From positions 50,381 to 61,772 of the forward strand of contig NZ_DCAO01000110.1 of assembly GCF_002311515.1 (NCBI RefSeq): DNA of 11,392 nt, in the 5' to 3' direction. Position numbers and translations under genes: made by a program. The notes under the pieces were generated by a model. The model was not told the DNA's origin. It saw nothing but the letters and a program-made list of their open reading frames with translations, and did not search any database. Of the stretch, positions 1-6,488 are shown in pieces; positions within the stretch are counted from its first letter, which is position 1, and each line of letters starts with the position of its first letter. This DNA is from Thalassospira sp. UBA1131. Its GTDB lineage: Bacteria > Pseudomonadota > Alphaproteobacteria > Rhodospirillales > Thalassospiraceae.

Positions 1-225
1 AACGGCACGGTTCAGGATCTGTCAAAAGACGTTCTGGCGATTTCCCGTCAGGGTCTTAAAAACCGTGGCCGCATGGACAGCTACGGCGACGATGAAGGCC
101 ATTTCCTTGATAGCCTTGATGACGTCGCGCAAAGCGGCCGCACCCTGGCTGAGGAATTCCTTGATAAGTATGAAACCGAATGGAACGGCTCGGTCGATCC
201 GTTGTTCAAGGAATACGCCTACTAA
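1..225 (+). CDS. gshA: Glutamate-cysteine ligase, C-terminal fragment (5' end outside window)
   Basis: An open frame runs from base 1 to a TAA at 223-225 and gives 74 residues ending GSVDPLFKEYAY. The pattern ISRQGLKNRG, then SGRTLAEEFLDKYETEWNGS, then DPLF and an aromatic end resembles the C-terminus of the plant/alphaproteobacterial-type glutamate-cysteine ligase (EgtA/GshA-like). That enzyme joins glutamate and cysteine with ATP in the first step of glutathione synthesis, in the cytoplasm. No catalytic residues are visible because only the tail is present, so the call rests on recognising the tail. The next feature downstream is a hairpin terminator, so this is the last gene of its transcript. 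The adjacent gene is convergent and functionally unrelated. Confidence 0.7.
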   Translation, partial: NGTVQDLSKDVLAISRQGLKNRGRMDSYGDDEGHFLDSLDDVAQSGRTLAEEFLDKYETEWNGSVDPLFKEYAY

Positions 226-243
226 GGCCAACGAATACGCAAT

Positions 244-275
244 AAAAAGGGCAGTGATTTCACTGCCCTTTTTTG
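244..275. terminator. Bidirectional intrinsic terminator between gshA and glpD
   Basis: A perfect 13-bp stem pairs 244-256 (AAAAAGGGCAGTG) with 261-273 (CACTGCCCTTTTT) around an ATTT loop. The stem ends in a T run when read on the plus strand and also when read on the minus strand (the A run at 244-248). It can therefore end transcripts of both convergent genes, the ligase gene from the left and the phnD-glpD operon from the right. Confidence 0.9.
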
Positions 276-302
276 ATGTTTGCAGGTTGCTCGTTTTGAA
301 GG

Positions 303-1823
303 TTATTGCGCAGCCCGATCAAGCCGGGTTTGGGCGGCAAACCATTTTTCGATGGCATCGACCTGATCAGGCTGCATCCCGAGGCCAAGTTTTGTCCGGC
401 GCCACAGAACATCTTCTGCGCGACACGCCCATTCATTGGCCATCAGGTACTTGAGTTCAGCTTCATAAAGGTTCGGCGCGACTTCCGGGCCCAAATCGCC
501 AAGCGACGTCGCCGTGCCAATGATCTTGCGGATTGCCGTGCCGTAGCTTCGCACCAGCCGATACAGCAATCCGCGTGGCAACCAGTCATAGGTTGCCTTG
601 GCCTTGGCAAGGAACGCATCAAAATCGCCGTCTGGCATGTCGCCACCGGGAAGGATGGCATTTGCCGTCCAGTCCTTGGCATCGTTGCCCAGAACCGGGG
701 CCAGTTTTTGCATCGCATGTTCGGCAAGCTTGCGATAAGTGGTGATCTTGCCGCCATAGATCGACAGGATCGGTGCCGAACTTCCGGTATCGCCGGTATC
801 AAGATCAAATACATAGTCGCGGGTGACTGCCGACGCATTGTCGTTCTTGTCATCATAAAGCGGCCGCACACCAGAATAATCCCACACCACGTCGTTGCGG
901 GTAAGCGGTTTGGCGAGATAGCCATTCACCAGATCCAGCAGATAGTCGATTTCCTGATCGCAGATTTTGACCTGTGCCGGATCGCCGGTATAGGCAACAT
1001 CGGTGGTGCCGATCAGGGTGTAGTCCTGCTGATAGGGGATGGCAAAGGCAATGCGCCCGTCGCCATTCTGGAAGATATAGCAATGATCATGGTCATGAAT
1101 GCGCGGAACCACAATGTGGCTGCCCTTGACCAGCCGAAGACCGGCAGCCTTTTTGCCAAGCCCGGCATTTTCGACCATCTCGGTGACCCACGGCCCTGCG
1201 GCATTGACCACGGACTTGGCGCTGACCGATTGCGGGGCACCATCGGGCCCGATCAGTTCGGCATTCCAGTGATCGTGATGACGCACCAGTGAGGCACATC
1301 TTGTGCGGGTTCGGATATCAGCCCCACGTGCCTGTGCGTCCTGTGCATTGAGAACCACAAGCCTGGCATCATCCACCCAGCAATCGGAATAGGAAAAACC
1401 GCCCGCGAAATCGGATTTCAACGGTTGGCCTTCCGGCGTGCCGTTAAAGGAAACCGCACGTGATCCGGGCAGGCGTTTGCGTTTTGCCAGATGGTCATAA
1501 AGAAACAATCCGGCACGCAGCATCCATTTCGGACGCAAGCCCCGGTGATGGGGCAAAACGAATGTCAAAGGCCAGATGATATGTGGGGCAGCAGCCAACA
1601 GAACTTCGCGTTCCTGAAGTGCTTCGCGCACCAGACGGAACTCGTAATGTTCAAGATATCGAAGACCGCCATGGATGAGTTTGGTCGAGGAAGAAGAGGT
1701 GGCCGAGGCAAGGTCGCGCTGTTCGACCAAAAGAACAGAAAGCCCGCGACCGGCGGCATCACGGGCAATACCAGCCCCGTTGATGCCGCCGCCAACGACC
1801 AGAAGGTCGTAAGTTCCGGTCAC
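303..1823 (-). CDS. glpD: Aerobic glycerol-3-phosphate dehydrogenase (FAD-dependent)
   Basis: The 506-residue product oxidises sn-glycerol-3-phosphate to dihydroxyacetone phosphate at the inner membrane and passes electrons to ubiquinone. The N-terminal FAD-binding fold shows the dinucleotide motif GGGINGAG at residues 11-18, an acidic strand end at LLVEQRDL, and the family signature STKLIHGGLRYLEHYEF around residues 46-62. A C-terminal DAO_C region contains ANEWACRAEDVLWRRTKLG. Length matches the roughly 500-residue GlpD family. The start is GTG at 1821-1823, preceded by an AAGGTG-type ribosome site about 8 nt upstream, and begins directly with the FAD motif. It lies 1 nt after the phnE2 stop, so it is probably translated from the same message as the phn-type importer. 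No glpK or glpF lies in the window. Family assignment is certain; membership of a transport operon is inferred from spacing. Confidence 0.95.
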   Translation of the reverse strand: MTGTYDLLVVGGGINGAGIARDAAGRGLSVLLVEQRDLASATSSSSTKLIHGGLRYLEHYEFRLVREALQEREVLLAAAPHIIWPLTFVLPHHRGLRPKWMLRAGLFLYDHLAKRKRLPGSRAVSFNGTPEGQPLKSDFAGGFSYSDCWVDDARLVVLNAQDAQARGADIRTRTRCASLVRHHDHWNAELIGPDGAPQSVSAKSVVNAAGPWVTEMVENAGLGKKAAGLRLVKGSHIVVPRIHDHDHCYIFQNGDGRIAFAIPYQQDYTLIGTTDVAYTGDPAQVKICDQEIDYLLDLVNGYLAKPLTRNDVVWDYSGVRPLYDDKNDNASAVTRDYVFDLDTGDTGSSAPILSIYGGKITTYRKLAEHAMQKLAPVLGNDAKDWTANAILPGGDMPDGDFDAFLAKAKATYDWLPRGLLYRLVRSYGTAIRKIIGTATSLGDLGPEVAPNLYEAELKYLMANEWACRAEDVLWRRTKLGLGMQPDQVDAIEKWFAAQTRLDRAAQ

Positions 1824-1824
1824 G

Positions 1825-2649
1825 TTAGATCACCTTTTTACGCAGGTAAGCTGAAATGGCTTCGCCAATAATGACCAGACCAATGATTGCCAGAAGGATC
1901 GTGGCAACCGTTTGCCACGCAAAGGTATCAATCGCCCCCTGAAGGATGATGCCGATCCCGCCAGCCCCGACCAGACCCAGAACCGTACTTTCACGCAGGT
2001 TGATGTCCCAGCGCAGAATGGATACGGCAAAGAAGGTCGGCATGACTTGCGGAATGACGCCATAGACCAGAATCTTGAAGCGCGATGCGCCAACAGATTC
2101 CAGTGCCTCGATCGGGGCACGGTCGATTTCCTCGATCGCTTCGCCCAGCAGTTTGCCAAGGAAGCCAAGGGATCGGAAAATGATCGCCAGAATACCGGCC
2201 AAAACACCCGGTCCGAACACAGCCACAAACAGCAGCGCCCAAATGATGGTGTTGACCGAACGCGACGACACCAGAATGAACCGGCCAAGCCAAAGCGTGA
2301 AACGGTTTGGCGTGGTGTTCTGGGCTGCGATCAACGCAATTGGCAGGGACAGGAACACGGCAAAGAAGGTCGCAATGGTTGCGATATTGACGGTTTCCAA
2401 GAGTGTCCAGCCGATTTCCTGCCAGCCTTCAAGTGATGGCGGGAACATGCGGGCAAACAGATCGCCCATCTGTTCCGGGGCATCCCAAAGCCACGGCCAG
2501 ATGATGTTGATCGTCGATAAGGACCAGACCACAGCCAGTGCGACCAGTGCGGTCAGGCCATAGCGCCGCCAGCGTTCCTTGGTGGTGTAGCGGGACCATT
2601 CGCGGTTGGCGATTGCTTCCGGTCCGGTAGGTTGGGTGGTGGCTACCAT
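1825..2649 (-). CDS. phnE2: Phosphonate-type ABC importer, permease subunit 2
   Basis: The 274-residue membrane protein is one of two permeases of a PhnDCE-type importer. The segments near residues 32-52, 84-112, 133-158 and 245-264 are strongly hydrophobic. The cytoplasmic EAA coupling loop that contacts the ATPase is visible at about residues 181-204 (EALESVGASRF...VIPQVMP), followed by INLRESTVLGLVGAGGIG, a hallmark of the PhnE/BPD_transp_1 family. The ATG at 2647-2649 was chosen over an in-frame start 20 codons upstream because AGGAGG sits about 5 nt before it. The longer form would also overlap phnE1 much more. With this start the overlap with phnE1 is 7 nt, which suggests translational coupling. 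It is paralogous to phnE1, and the two probably form a heterodimeric pore. Confidence 0.93.
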   Translation of the reverse strand: MVATTQPTGPEAIANREWSRYTTKERWRRYGLTALVALAVVWSLSTINIIWPWLWDAPEQMGDLFARMFPPSLEGWQEIGWTLLETVNIATIATFFAVFLSLPIALIAAQNTTPNRFTLWLGRFILVSSRSVNTIIWALLFVAVFGPGVLAGILAIIFRSLGFLGKLLGEAIEEIDRAPIEALESVGASRFKILVYGVIPQVMPTFFAVSILRWDINLRESTVLGLVGAGGIGIILQGAIDTFAWQTVATILLAIIGLVIIGEAISAYLRKKVI

Positions 2650-3449
2650 AGGTTCCTCCTGATCCGGCCGCTGATGGCCTCGCTGACAAGGATCACACCG
2701 ATGATGCAAAGGGTAATCGCCAGCGCAAAGTCATAGTCATAACGCCCAAAGGCATTAAGAAGGGTCGATCCGATACCGCCCGCACCAACGATGCCAACAA
2801 TGGCAGACGCGCGCAGGTTGCTATCAAGCTGATAGATCGAAAGACCGATCTGACGGGGCATGATTTGCGGGATCACGGCATACAGAAGGGTGACGAATGT
2901 CGCCCCGCCGGCGGCACGGATCGCCTCAACCTGACCCCAGTCAATTTCCTCGATCCGTTCGGCCAGCATTTTGGCAACGAAACCGATGGAATAGACCGTC
3001 AGCGTCAGAATGCCTGCCAGCGGGCCAAAGCCGACAGCTTTGACAAACAGGATGGCGACAATGACCGGGTGGAAGGAACGGGCAACGATGATCACGCCAC
3101 GCCCGATGGTGTAAAGCCATTTCGGTGCGATGTTTGACGCCGATGCAAAGGCAATCGGAACGCTGAGTGCCAGACCAAGCAGGGTCGAGACAATGGCGAT
3201 CTTGATGCTTTCCATGAAGCCGTCAAACAGCAATTCGCCGCGGATGAAGCTTGGCGGGAAGGCGCCCTTGAAGATGCGGATCGCACGCGGGACACCGTCC
3301 TGGATGCGTTCCCAGTCGAATGGCAGGGTTGTGATGGCCCACCAGACATAGGCAACAACAGCAATCAGAAGTCCCCAGCGCAACATCGGGTTGGCAATAA
3401 AGGGGGGCTTCTTCCATGTGCGGCCCGTTTTTTGAACGGTGCTGCTCAT
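2643..3449 (-). CDS. phnE1: Phosphonate-type ABC importer, permease subunit 1
   Basis: The 268-residue inner-membrane permease has hydrophobic segments near residues 24-42, 82-106, 128-155 and 240-260. The EAA loop lies at about 175-198 (EAIRAAGGATF...VIPQIMP), followed by the family motif NLRASAIVGIVGAGGIG at 211-227. It aligns by eye with phnE2 throughout its C-terminal half, so the pair arose by duplication, as in other phnDCE1E2 clusters. Its ATG overlaps the phnC stop in an ATGA arrangement (3446-3449), and a GAGGT ribosome site lies about 9 nt upstream inside phnC. It should pair with PhnE2 and be powered by PhnC. The substrate cannot be read from the permease itself. Confidence 0.93.
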   Translation of the reverse strand: MSSTVQKTGRTWKKPPFIANPMLRWGLLIAVVAYVWWAITTLPFDWERIQDGVPRAIRIFKGAFPPSFIRGELLFDGFMESIKIAIVSTLLGLALSVPIAFASASNIAPKWLYTIGRGVIIVARSFHPVIVAILFVKAVGFGPLAGILTLTVYSIGFVAKMLAERIEEIDWGQVEAIRAAGGATFVTLLYAVIPQIMPRQIGLSIYQLDSNLRASAIVGIVGAGGIGSTLLNAFGRYDYDFALAITLCIIGVILVSEAISGRIRRNLW

Positions 3450-4243
3450 CGTGCGGCGACCTCGCGCAGGTGGGTGCTGCTTTCGGCGTCGCCGCGTTCT
3501 TCGGCGGGCACACCGGCATAGATATCGTCCATGGCGTCATTGGTCAGGTCGACCGGCTCGCCATCGAAAATGATGCGGCCAAAGCGCATGCCAACGATCC
3601 GCTGGGTATATTCCTTGGCTTCGTTGACGTTATGGATGTTGATCAGAACCGGCAGGTGCAGCTCGGATGCGAGCGCGCGCAGCAGTTCCATGATCTGACG
3701 CGATGTTTTCGGATCAAGCGATGCGGTTGGTTCATCGGCCAGCAGGATTTCAGGTTCCTGCATCAGGGCGCGGACCACACCGACACGCTGGCGTTCACCG
3801 CCGGAAAGTTCGTCGGCACGTTTGTCGGCATAATGGGCGATCCCGACGCGTTCCATCAGATGAAAGGCGCGGTCAATGTCTTCTTGCGGGTATTTGCGGG
3901 TTACCGCACGCCATGCCGGAAGATAGCCAAGGCGTCCGGATTGCACGTTTTCCATCACCGTCAGACGGTCAATCAGGTTGAAGCCCTGAAACACCATGCC
4001 GATGCGACGGCGTGCCAGACGCAGCGCCTTGCCTTCAAGCTTGGTCAGTTCCGTGCCATTGAGTTCGATGGAGCCCGAAGACGGTTCGACAAGGCGGTTG
4101 ATACAACGCAGCAGGGTACTTTTGCCCGCACCTGATGCGCCAATGATGGAAACAACACTTTCGCCCGGCACTTCAAGGTTCAGGTTCTTCAACACTGCCT
4201 TTTCTTCGCCATAGCGTTTTACAAGTTCTTTGATACGCAGCAT
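3446..4243 (-). CDS. phnC: Phosphonate-type ABC importer, ATP-binding subunit
   Basis: The 265-residue cytoplasmic ATPase energises the PhnE1/PhnE2 pore. All nucleotide-binding elements are intact: Walker A GASGAGKS at 35-42, Q-loop Gln86 in GMVFQGFNLI, signature LSGGERQ at 146-152, Walker B ILLADE at 166-171 with catalytic Glu171, D-loop SLD, and H-loop His204 in INIHNV. The spacing, the LIDRLTVMENV stretch and the histidine context fit the PhnC branch of ABC importers. The ATG at 4241-4243 has a GGGG ribosome site about 8 nt upstream. It is 82 nt downstream of phnD, a gap occupied by a strong hairpin, and overlaps phnE1 by 4 nt. The C-terminal tail after residue 245 is hydrophilic and looks non-essential. 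Confidence 0.95.
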   Translation of the reverse strand: MLRIKELVKRYGEEKAVLKNLNLEVPGESVVSIIGASGAGKSTLLRCINRLVEPSSGSIELNGTELTKLEGKALRLARRRIGMVFQGFNLIDRLTVMENVQSGRLGYLPAWRAVTRKYPQEDIDRAFHLMERVGIAHYADKRADELSGGERQRVGVVRALMQEPEILLADEPTASLDPKTSRQIMELLRALASELHLPVLINIHNVNEAKEYTQRIVGMRFGRIIFDGEPVDLTNDAMDDIYAGVPAEERGDAESSTHLREVAAR

Positions 4244-4271
4244 TGCGTTACCCCGAATGAAATGGGTGGCA

Positions 4272-4295
4272 CAGGGCCTGCCAAAGCAGGCCCTG
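4272..4295 (-). other. Intercistronic hairpin between phnD and phnC
   Basis: A perfect 10-bp GC-rich stem pairs 4272-4281 (CAGGGCCTGC) with 4286-4295 (GCAGGCCCTG) around a 4-nt loop, CAAA on the plus strand. On the minus-strand message it starts about 30 nt after the phnD stop and ends about 30 nt before phnC. No U run follows on that strand, so it is not a classic terminator. Such hairpins after binding-protein genes are known to protect the upstream message or reduce read-through, which gives more binding protein than pore and ATPase. Confidence 0.75.
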
Positions 4296-4325
4296 CAAAG
4301 TTCGGATCGATTGGAAAATCAGGAA

Positions 4326-5324
4326 TTACTTCAGGTTATCCGGGGTGTATTTCACACCGTTGGCAGCCTGAATTTCGCGGATAACCGCCCAGTCTTCCTG
4401 ATAGGTGATCGGCAGGAACTTCGACACACCCTTGAATTCTTCACCAAGGGCAGTGCCCTTCATGTCAAAGGTAAAGAAGGCTTCCTTGATCTTTTCGACC
4501 AGTTCCGGCTTCAGGTTGTAGGCATAGTTGAACGAAGTGGTCGGGAAAGGCTTGCTTTCATAGATGATTTTGACTTCGTTCGGATCATAGAGATCGCGCT
4601 GGGCCATACGTTCGACAACTTCGGACGCGACCGGGGCTGCGTCATAGTCGCCGGCGACAACGCCCAGGATCGACTGATCGTGCGAACCGGAATAGACAAC
4701 TTCGTAATCCTGTTCCGGAACGATGCCCTGACCCGGAAGCAGTGCACGCGGTGCAAGGTTGCCGGAATTCGAGGTCGGCGAGGTATGGGCAACGCGTTTG
4801 CCCTTAAGGTCAGCCGGGGTATCAATGCCGCTGTCTACACGGGTGTAGAGCTGAAGCGTATAACCAAAGCGACCATCATCCGCGCCCATCAGGGCGAATG
4901 GAACCGCACCGGCAAGGTTGACAGCAAACGGGGTCGGGCCGGTTGAGAAGCCGGCAACGTGCAGGCGGCCTGAACGCATGGCTTCGACTTCTGCCGAGTT
5001 CGACTGAACGGCAAAGAAGTGAACGTCCTTGCCGGTTACTTCTTCAAGATGCTGCAGGAACGGGTCCCAGATATCGGCATAAACCGCCGGGTCTTCGACC
5101 GGGGTATATGCAAAAACAAGGGTGTCCGGATCGACCTGCTGGTCTGCGGGCGGGGCATCGGCAACAAGGTCGCCGTCCATGTCGCAATACATCGGGTCAA
5201 GATCGCCGCGTGCGATGCAGTCATCGGCCGCGGCGGCCGGGGTGGATGCCATGCCGACCATGCCGATTGCGGCAAGGAGGGTGGTGAGCTTTAAACTGTC
5301 GGTTTTTTTCGGAATTGAAAACAC
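4326..5324 (-). CDS. phnD: Phosphonate/organophosphate ABC importer, periplasmic binding protein
   Basis: The 332-residue PhnD-family binding protein has a Sec signal peptide at residues 1-33 (basic start, hydrophobic 12-25, AAA-A cleavage region). The mature chain carries two cysteines (36 and 47) and an acidic DMDGDLVAD loop (48-56), then the PhnD core from about residue 68 (TLVFAYTPVEDPAVY). Phosphoryl-binding landmarks visible are SPTSNSG at 182-188 and SGSHD with His215. Against E. coli PhnD as I remember it, the Ser-Thr-Ser anchor is Ser-Asn-Ser here, Glu235 fits the amine-binding Glu, and the second amine-binding acid (Asp) is replaced by Thr262/Thr263. Ligand preference may therefore differ from aminoethylphosphonate. 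The start is GTG at 5322-5324 with GAAAGG about 10 nt upstream; no better start precedes the signal peptide. It is first in the operon and divergent from glpR. Confidence 0.9.
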   Translation of the reverse strand: MFSIPKKTDSLKLTTLLAAIGMVGMASTPAAAADDCIARGDLDPMYCDMDGDLVADAPPADQQVDPDTLVFAYTPVEDPAVYADIWDPFLQHLEEVTGKDVHFFAVQSNSAEVEAMRSGRLHVAGFSTGPTPFAVNLAGAVPFALMGADDGRFGYTLQLYTRVDSGIDTPADLKGKRVAHTSPTSNSGNLAPRALLPGQGIVPEQDYEVVYSGSHDQSILGVVAGDYDAAPVASEVVERMAQRDLYDPNEVKIIYESKPFPTTSFNYAYNLKPELVEKIKEAFFTFDMKGTALGEEFKGVSKFLPITYQEDWAVIREIQAANGVKYTPDNLK

Positions 5325-5331
5325 TGTTTTC
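5317..5331. promoter_or_regulatory. Inverted repeat over the phnD start, candidate GlpR operator
   Basis: GAAAACA (5317-5323) and TGTTTTC (5325-5331) form a perfect 7-bp inverted repeat around one central base, which is the G of the phnD GTG start on the coding strand. The right arm runs on into TTCGAA. DeoR-family repressors such as GlpR bind short inverted or direct repeats rich in TTTCG/TGTTCG, and this sits downstream of the predicted phnD promoter. The link to GlpR is inference; it could also be chance in AT-rich DNA. Confidence 0.35.
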
Positions 5332-5353
5332 GAACCTTTCTTCCCTGTGAATG

Positions 5354-5368
5354 ACGGCTTTCCGCCGT
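5354..5368 (-). other. Small hairpin in the phnD 5' leader
   Basis: ACGGC (5354-5358) pairs with GCCGT (5364-5368) around a 5-nt loop. It lies in the untranslated leader of the phnD message, about 20 nt ahead of the ribosome site region. The T run at 5368-5372 follows it only on the plus strand, where no transcript is expected, so it is more likely a leader structure than a terminator. Confidence 0.35.
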
Positions 5369-5411
5369 TTTTGAATGTGGTTTTGTTGTTTTTATTGTTG
5401 CTTTAATCAAC

Positions 5412-5441
5412 ATTATGAATTTGAAAAAGTTGGAAAATCAA
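5412..5441 (-). promoter_or_regulatory. phnD: Candidate sigma-70 promoter for phnD-phnC-phnE1-phnE2-glpD
   Basis: On the minus strand a -35 box TTGATT (5436-5441, read in complement) is followed after 18 nt by a -10 box CATAAT (5412-5417), matching the consensus at 4 of 6 and 5 of 6 positions. Transcription would start near 5405 and leave a leader of about 80 nt that contains a small hairpin and the inverted repeat at the GTG start. It lies in the AT-rich gap shared with the divergent regulator gene. Confidence 0.5.
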
Positions 5442-5481
5442 CACAAAACTGTAACAAAAGGTTTCGCTCAGGATTGCTAAG

Positions 5482-6327
5482 ATGCCTGCTATTGGCACAA
5501 AACCGGCCATAATTGAGGGGGGCGTGGCTTTGCGTTTGGGAAAAAAAGAGCGGCAGCGTCGTATTTTACAAGAGTTACAGGTTCACCCTCATGTGAGAGT
5601 TGCCACACTTGCGGAGCGATTCGATGTTGCAACCGAAACCATCCGTCGTGATCTTGACGCGCTGAGCCGCGATGGATTGATCAAACGCGAGTTCGGCGGC
5701 GCATCGGCGCGGCCCATGGGCCATCAGCCCGATCTGGCGGAACGCCAGTTATCGGCGGTGGCCGGGTTTGAACGGATTGGCATGCTGGCGGCTGACATGG
5801 TGCGGTCCGGCGATGTGGCAATGATTGATGCCGGTTCAACCGTGGCCCAGATTGCGCCGTTTCTGGCGGCCCGCACGACAAAACTGCCACGTACGTTTCT
5901 GACCAATTGCTATGCGGTGGTGCATGGCATGGCAGAACTTGCCGATCATGACGACGTTTTAATGTGTCCGGGCCAGTTTGATCGTCGTGAAAACGCGGTC
6001 TATGGCAATGATACCGTCGAATATCTGCGCCGTTTCCACGCCAATATTGCCTTTATCGGGGCATCGGGAATTTCGCGGCAGGGCTTTAGTGACGTCAACC
6101 GCCGGGCGGTGGCCGTTAAACGCGCAATGATGGAACGATCAGACGAAACCTGGCTGATGGTTGATCATACGAAGTTTGATCAACGCTATCTGGAAAATGT
6201 CGCCCCGCTTGAGGCCCTTACCGGCATCATCACGGATCGTCGACCCGAACCGGAATTTGCATCCCAGCTTGAACGGGCGGGAATACGGCTTTTGGCGTGG
6301 TGTGATGAAAAACATGGTCTGGCATGA
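5482..6327 (+). CDS. glpR: DeoR-family repressor, probable GlpR
   Basis: The 281-residue cytoplasmic regulator has an N-terminal winged helix at about residues 24-72, with the DeoR signature VATLAERFDVATETIRRDLDAL leading into KREFGGA. A C-terminal sugar-phosphate sensor domain shows DAGST at 116-120, NCYAV at 142-146, GASGI at 193-197, and a late Asp-His-Thr-Lys (VDHTKFDQ) near 228-234. This is the usual GlpR layout, in which glycerol-3-phosphate relieves repression. Position next to a glpD operon supports GlpR, but other DeoR members sense other sugar phosphates. The ATG at 5482 has AGGA 8 nt upstream and gives an unusually long tail before the helix. A TTG at 5530 behind GAGGGG (5515-5520) would give a more typical 265-residue protein. 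It diverges from phnD, so autoregulation through the shared gap is plausible. Confidence 0.82.
   Translation: MPAIGTKPAIIEGGVALRLGKKERQRRILQELQVHPHVRVATLAERFDVATETIRRDLDALSRDGLIKREFGGASARPMGHQPDLAERQLSAVAGFERIGMLAADMVRSGDVAMIDAGSTVAQIAPFLAARTTKLPRTFLTNCYAVVHGMAELADHDDVLMCPGQFDRRENAVYGNDTVEYLRRFHANIAFIGASGISRQGFSDVNRRAVAVKRAMMERSDETWLMVDHTKFDQRYLENVAPLEALTGIITDRRPEPEFASQLERAGIRLLAWCDEKHGLA
5515..5522 (+). promoter_or_regulatory. glpR: Alternative ribosome site inside the annotated glpR start region
   Basis: GAGGGGGG at 5515-5522 is the purine-richest ribosome-like site in this gene's start region. It lies 7-9 nt before the in-frame TTG at 5530, and too close to the GTG at 5524. If used, translation starts 16 codons after the ATG at 5482 and removes a tail that DeoR proteins normally lack. 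Confidence 0.4.
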
Positions 6328-6386
6328 ACCGACTGGCCTGAACCGATAAATAGATCGATCAAACCGCAATTTGGTCGCGGTTGAGT

Positions 6387-6415
6387 TTGCGTTCGTCCTG
6401 ATTCCAAACCATATT
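6387..6415 (+). promoter_or_regulatory. fumC: Weak candidate promoter for fumC
   Basis: In the 161-nt gap between glpR and fumC, TTGCGT (6387-6392) and CATATT (6410-6415) are separated by 17 nt and match the consensus at 3 and 4 of 6 positions. This is the best pair I found there. Since no terminator follows glpR, read-through from glpR is also possible. Confidence 0.2.
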
Positions 6416-6480
6416 TCCCGGCACAGCGCGTTATTGTGTTGAATGCCGGGTTCCCGCCCCGGTCAGTTTGTTTCTGACAC

Positions 6481-6485
6481 GGAGG
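6481..6485 (+). promoter_or_regulatory. fumC: Ribosome binding site of fumC, decides between two starts
   Basis: GGAGG at 6481-6485 is a full ribosome site. It lies 3 nt before the ATG at 6489 and 9 nt before the GTG at 6495, so on spacing the GTG is as likely as the ATG. It rules out the in-frame ATG at 6468, which lies upstream of it. Confidence 0.7.
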
Positions 6486-6488
6486 ATT

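Noticed and set aside
306..1292. Long plus-strand open frame of 328 codons opposite glpD
   Set aside because: It is antisense to a gene with an unmistakable GlpD sequence, has no ribosome site, and reads as no known protein; it reflects the codon bias of glpD.
3416..4946. Two long plus-strand frames (239 and 238 codons) opposite phnC and phnD
   Set aside because: Both are shadows of well-supported genes, lack ribosome sites and show no recognisable domain.
5303..5309. A7 run in codons 6-8 of phnD as a frameshift site
   Set aside because: The run is not in the phase needed for a classic -1 slippery heptamer and the frame is open without a shift, so it is an ordinary lysine pair.
5449..5466. 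Possible Pho box (CTGTAAC) upstream of glpR
   Set aside because: Only one half-site fits. The position 11 nt later reads GGTTTCG and does not match, so phosphate-starvation control by PhoB is not supported by sequence.
6436..6475. Short GC-rich pairing (CCGGG/CCCGG) before fumC as a terminator or riboswitch
   Set aside because: The stem is only 5 bp, has no T run and no recognisable riboswitch core.
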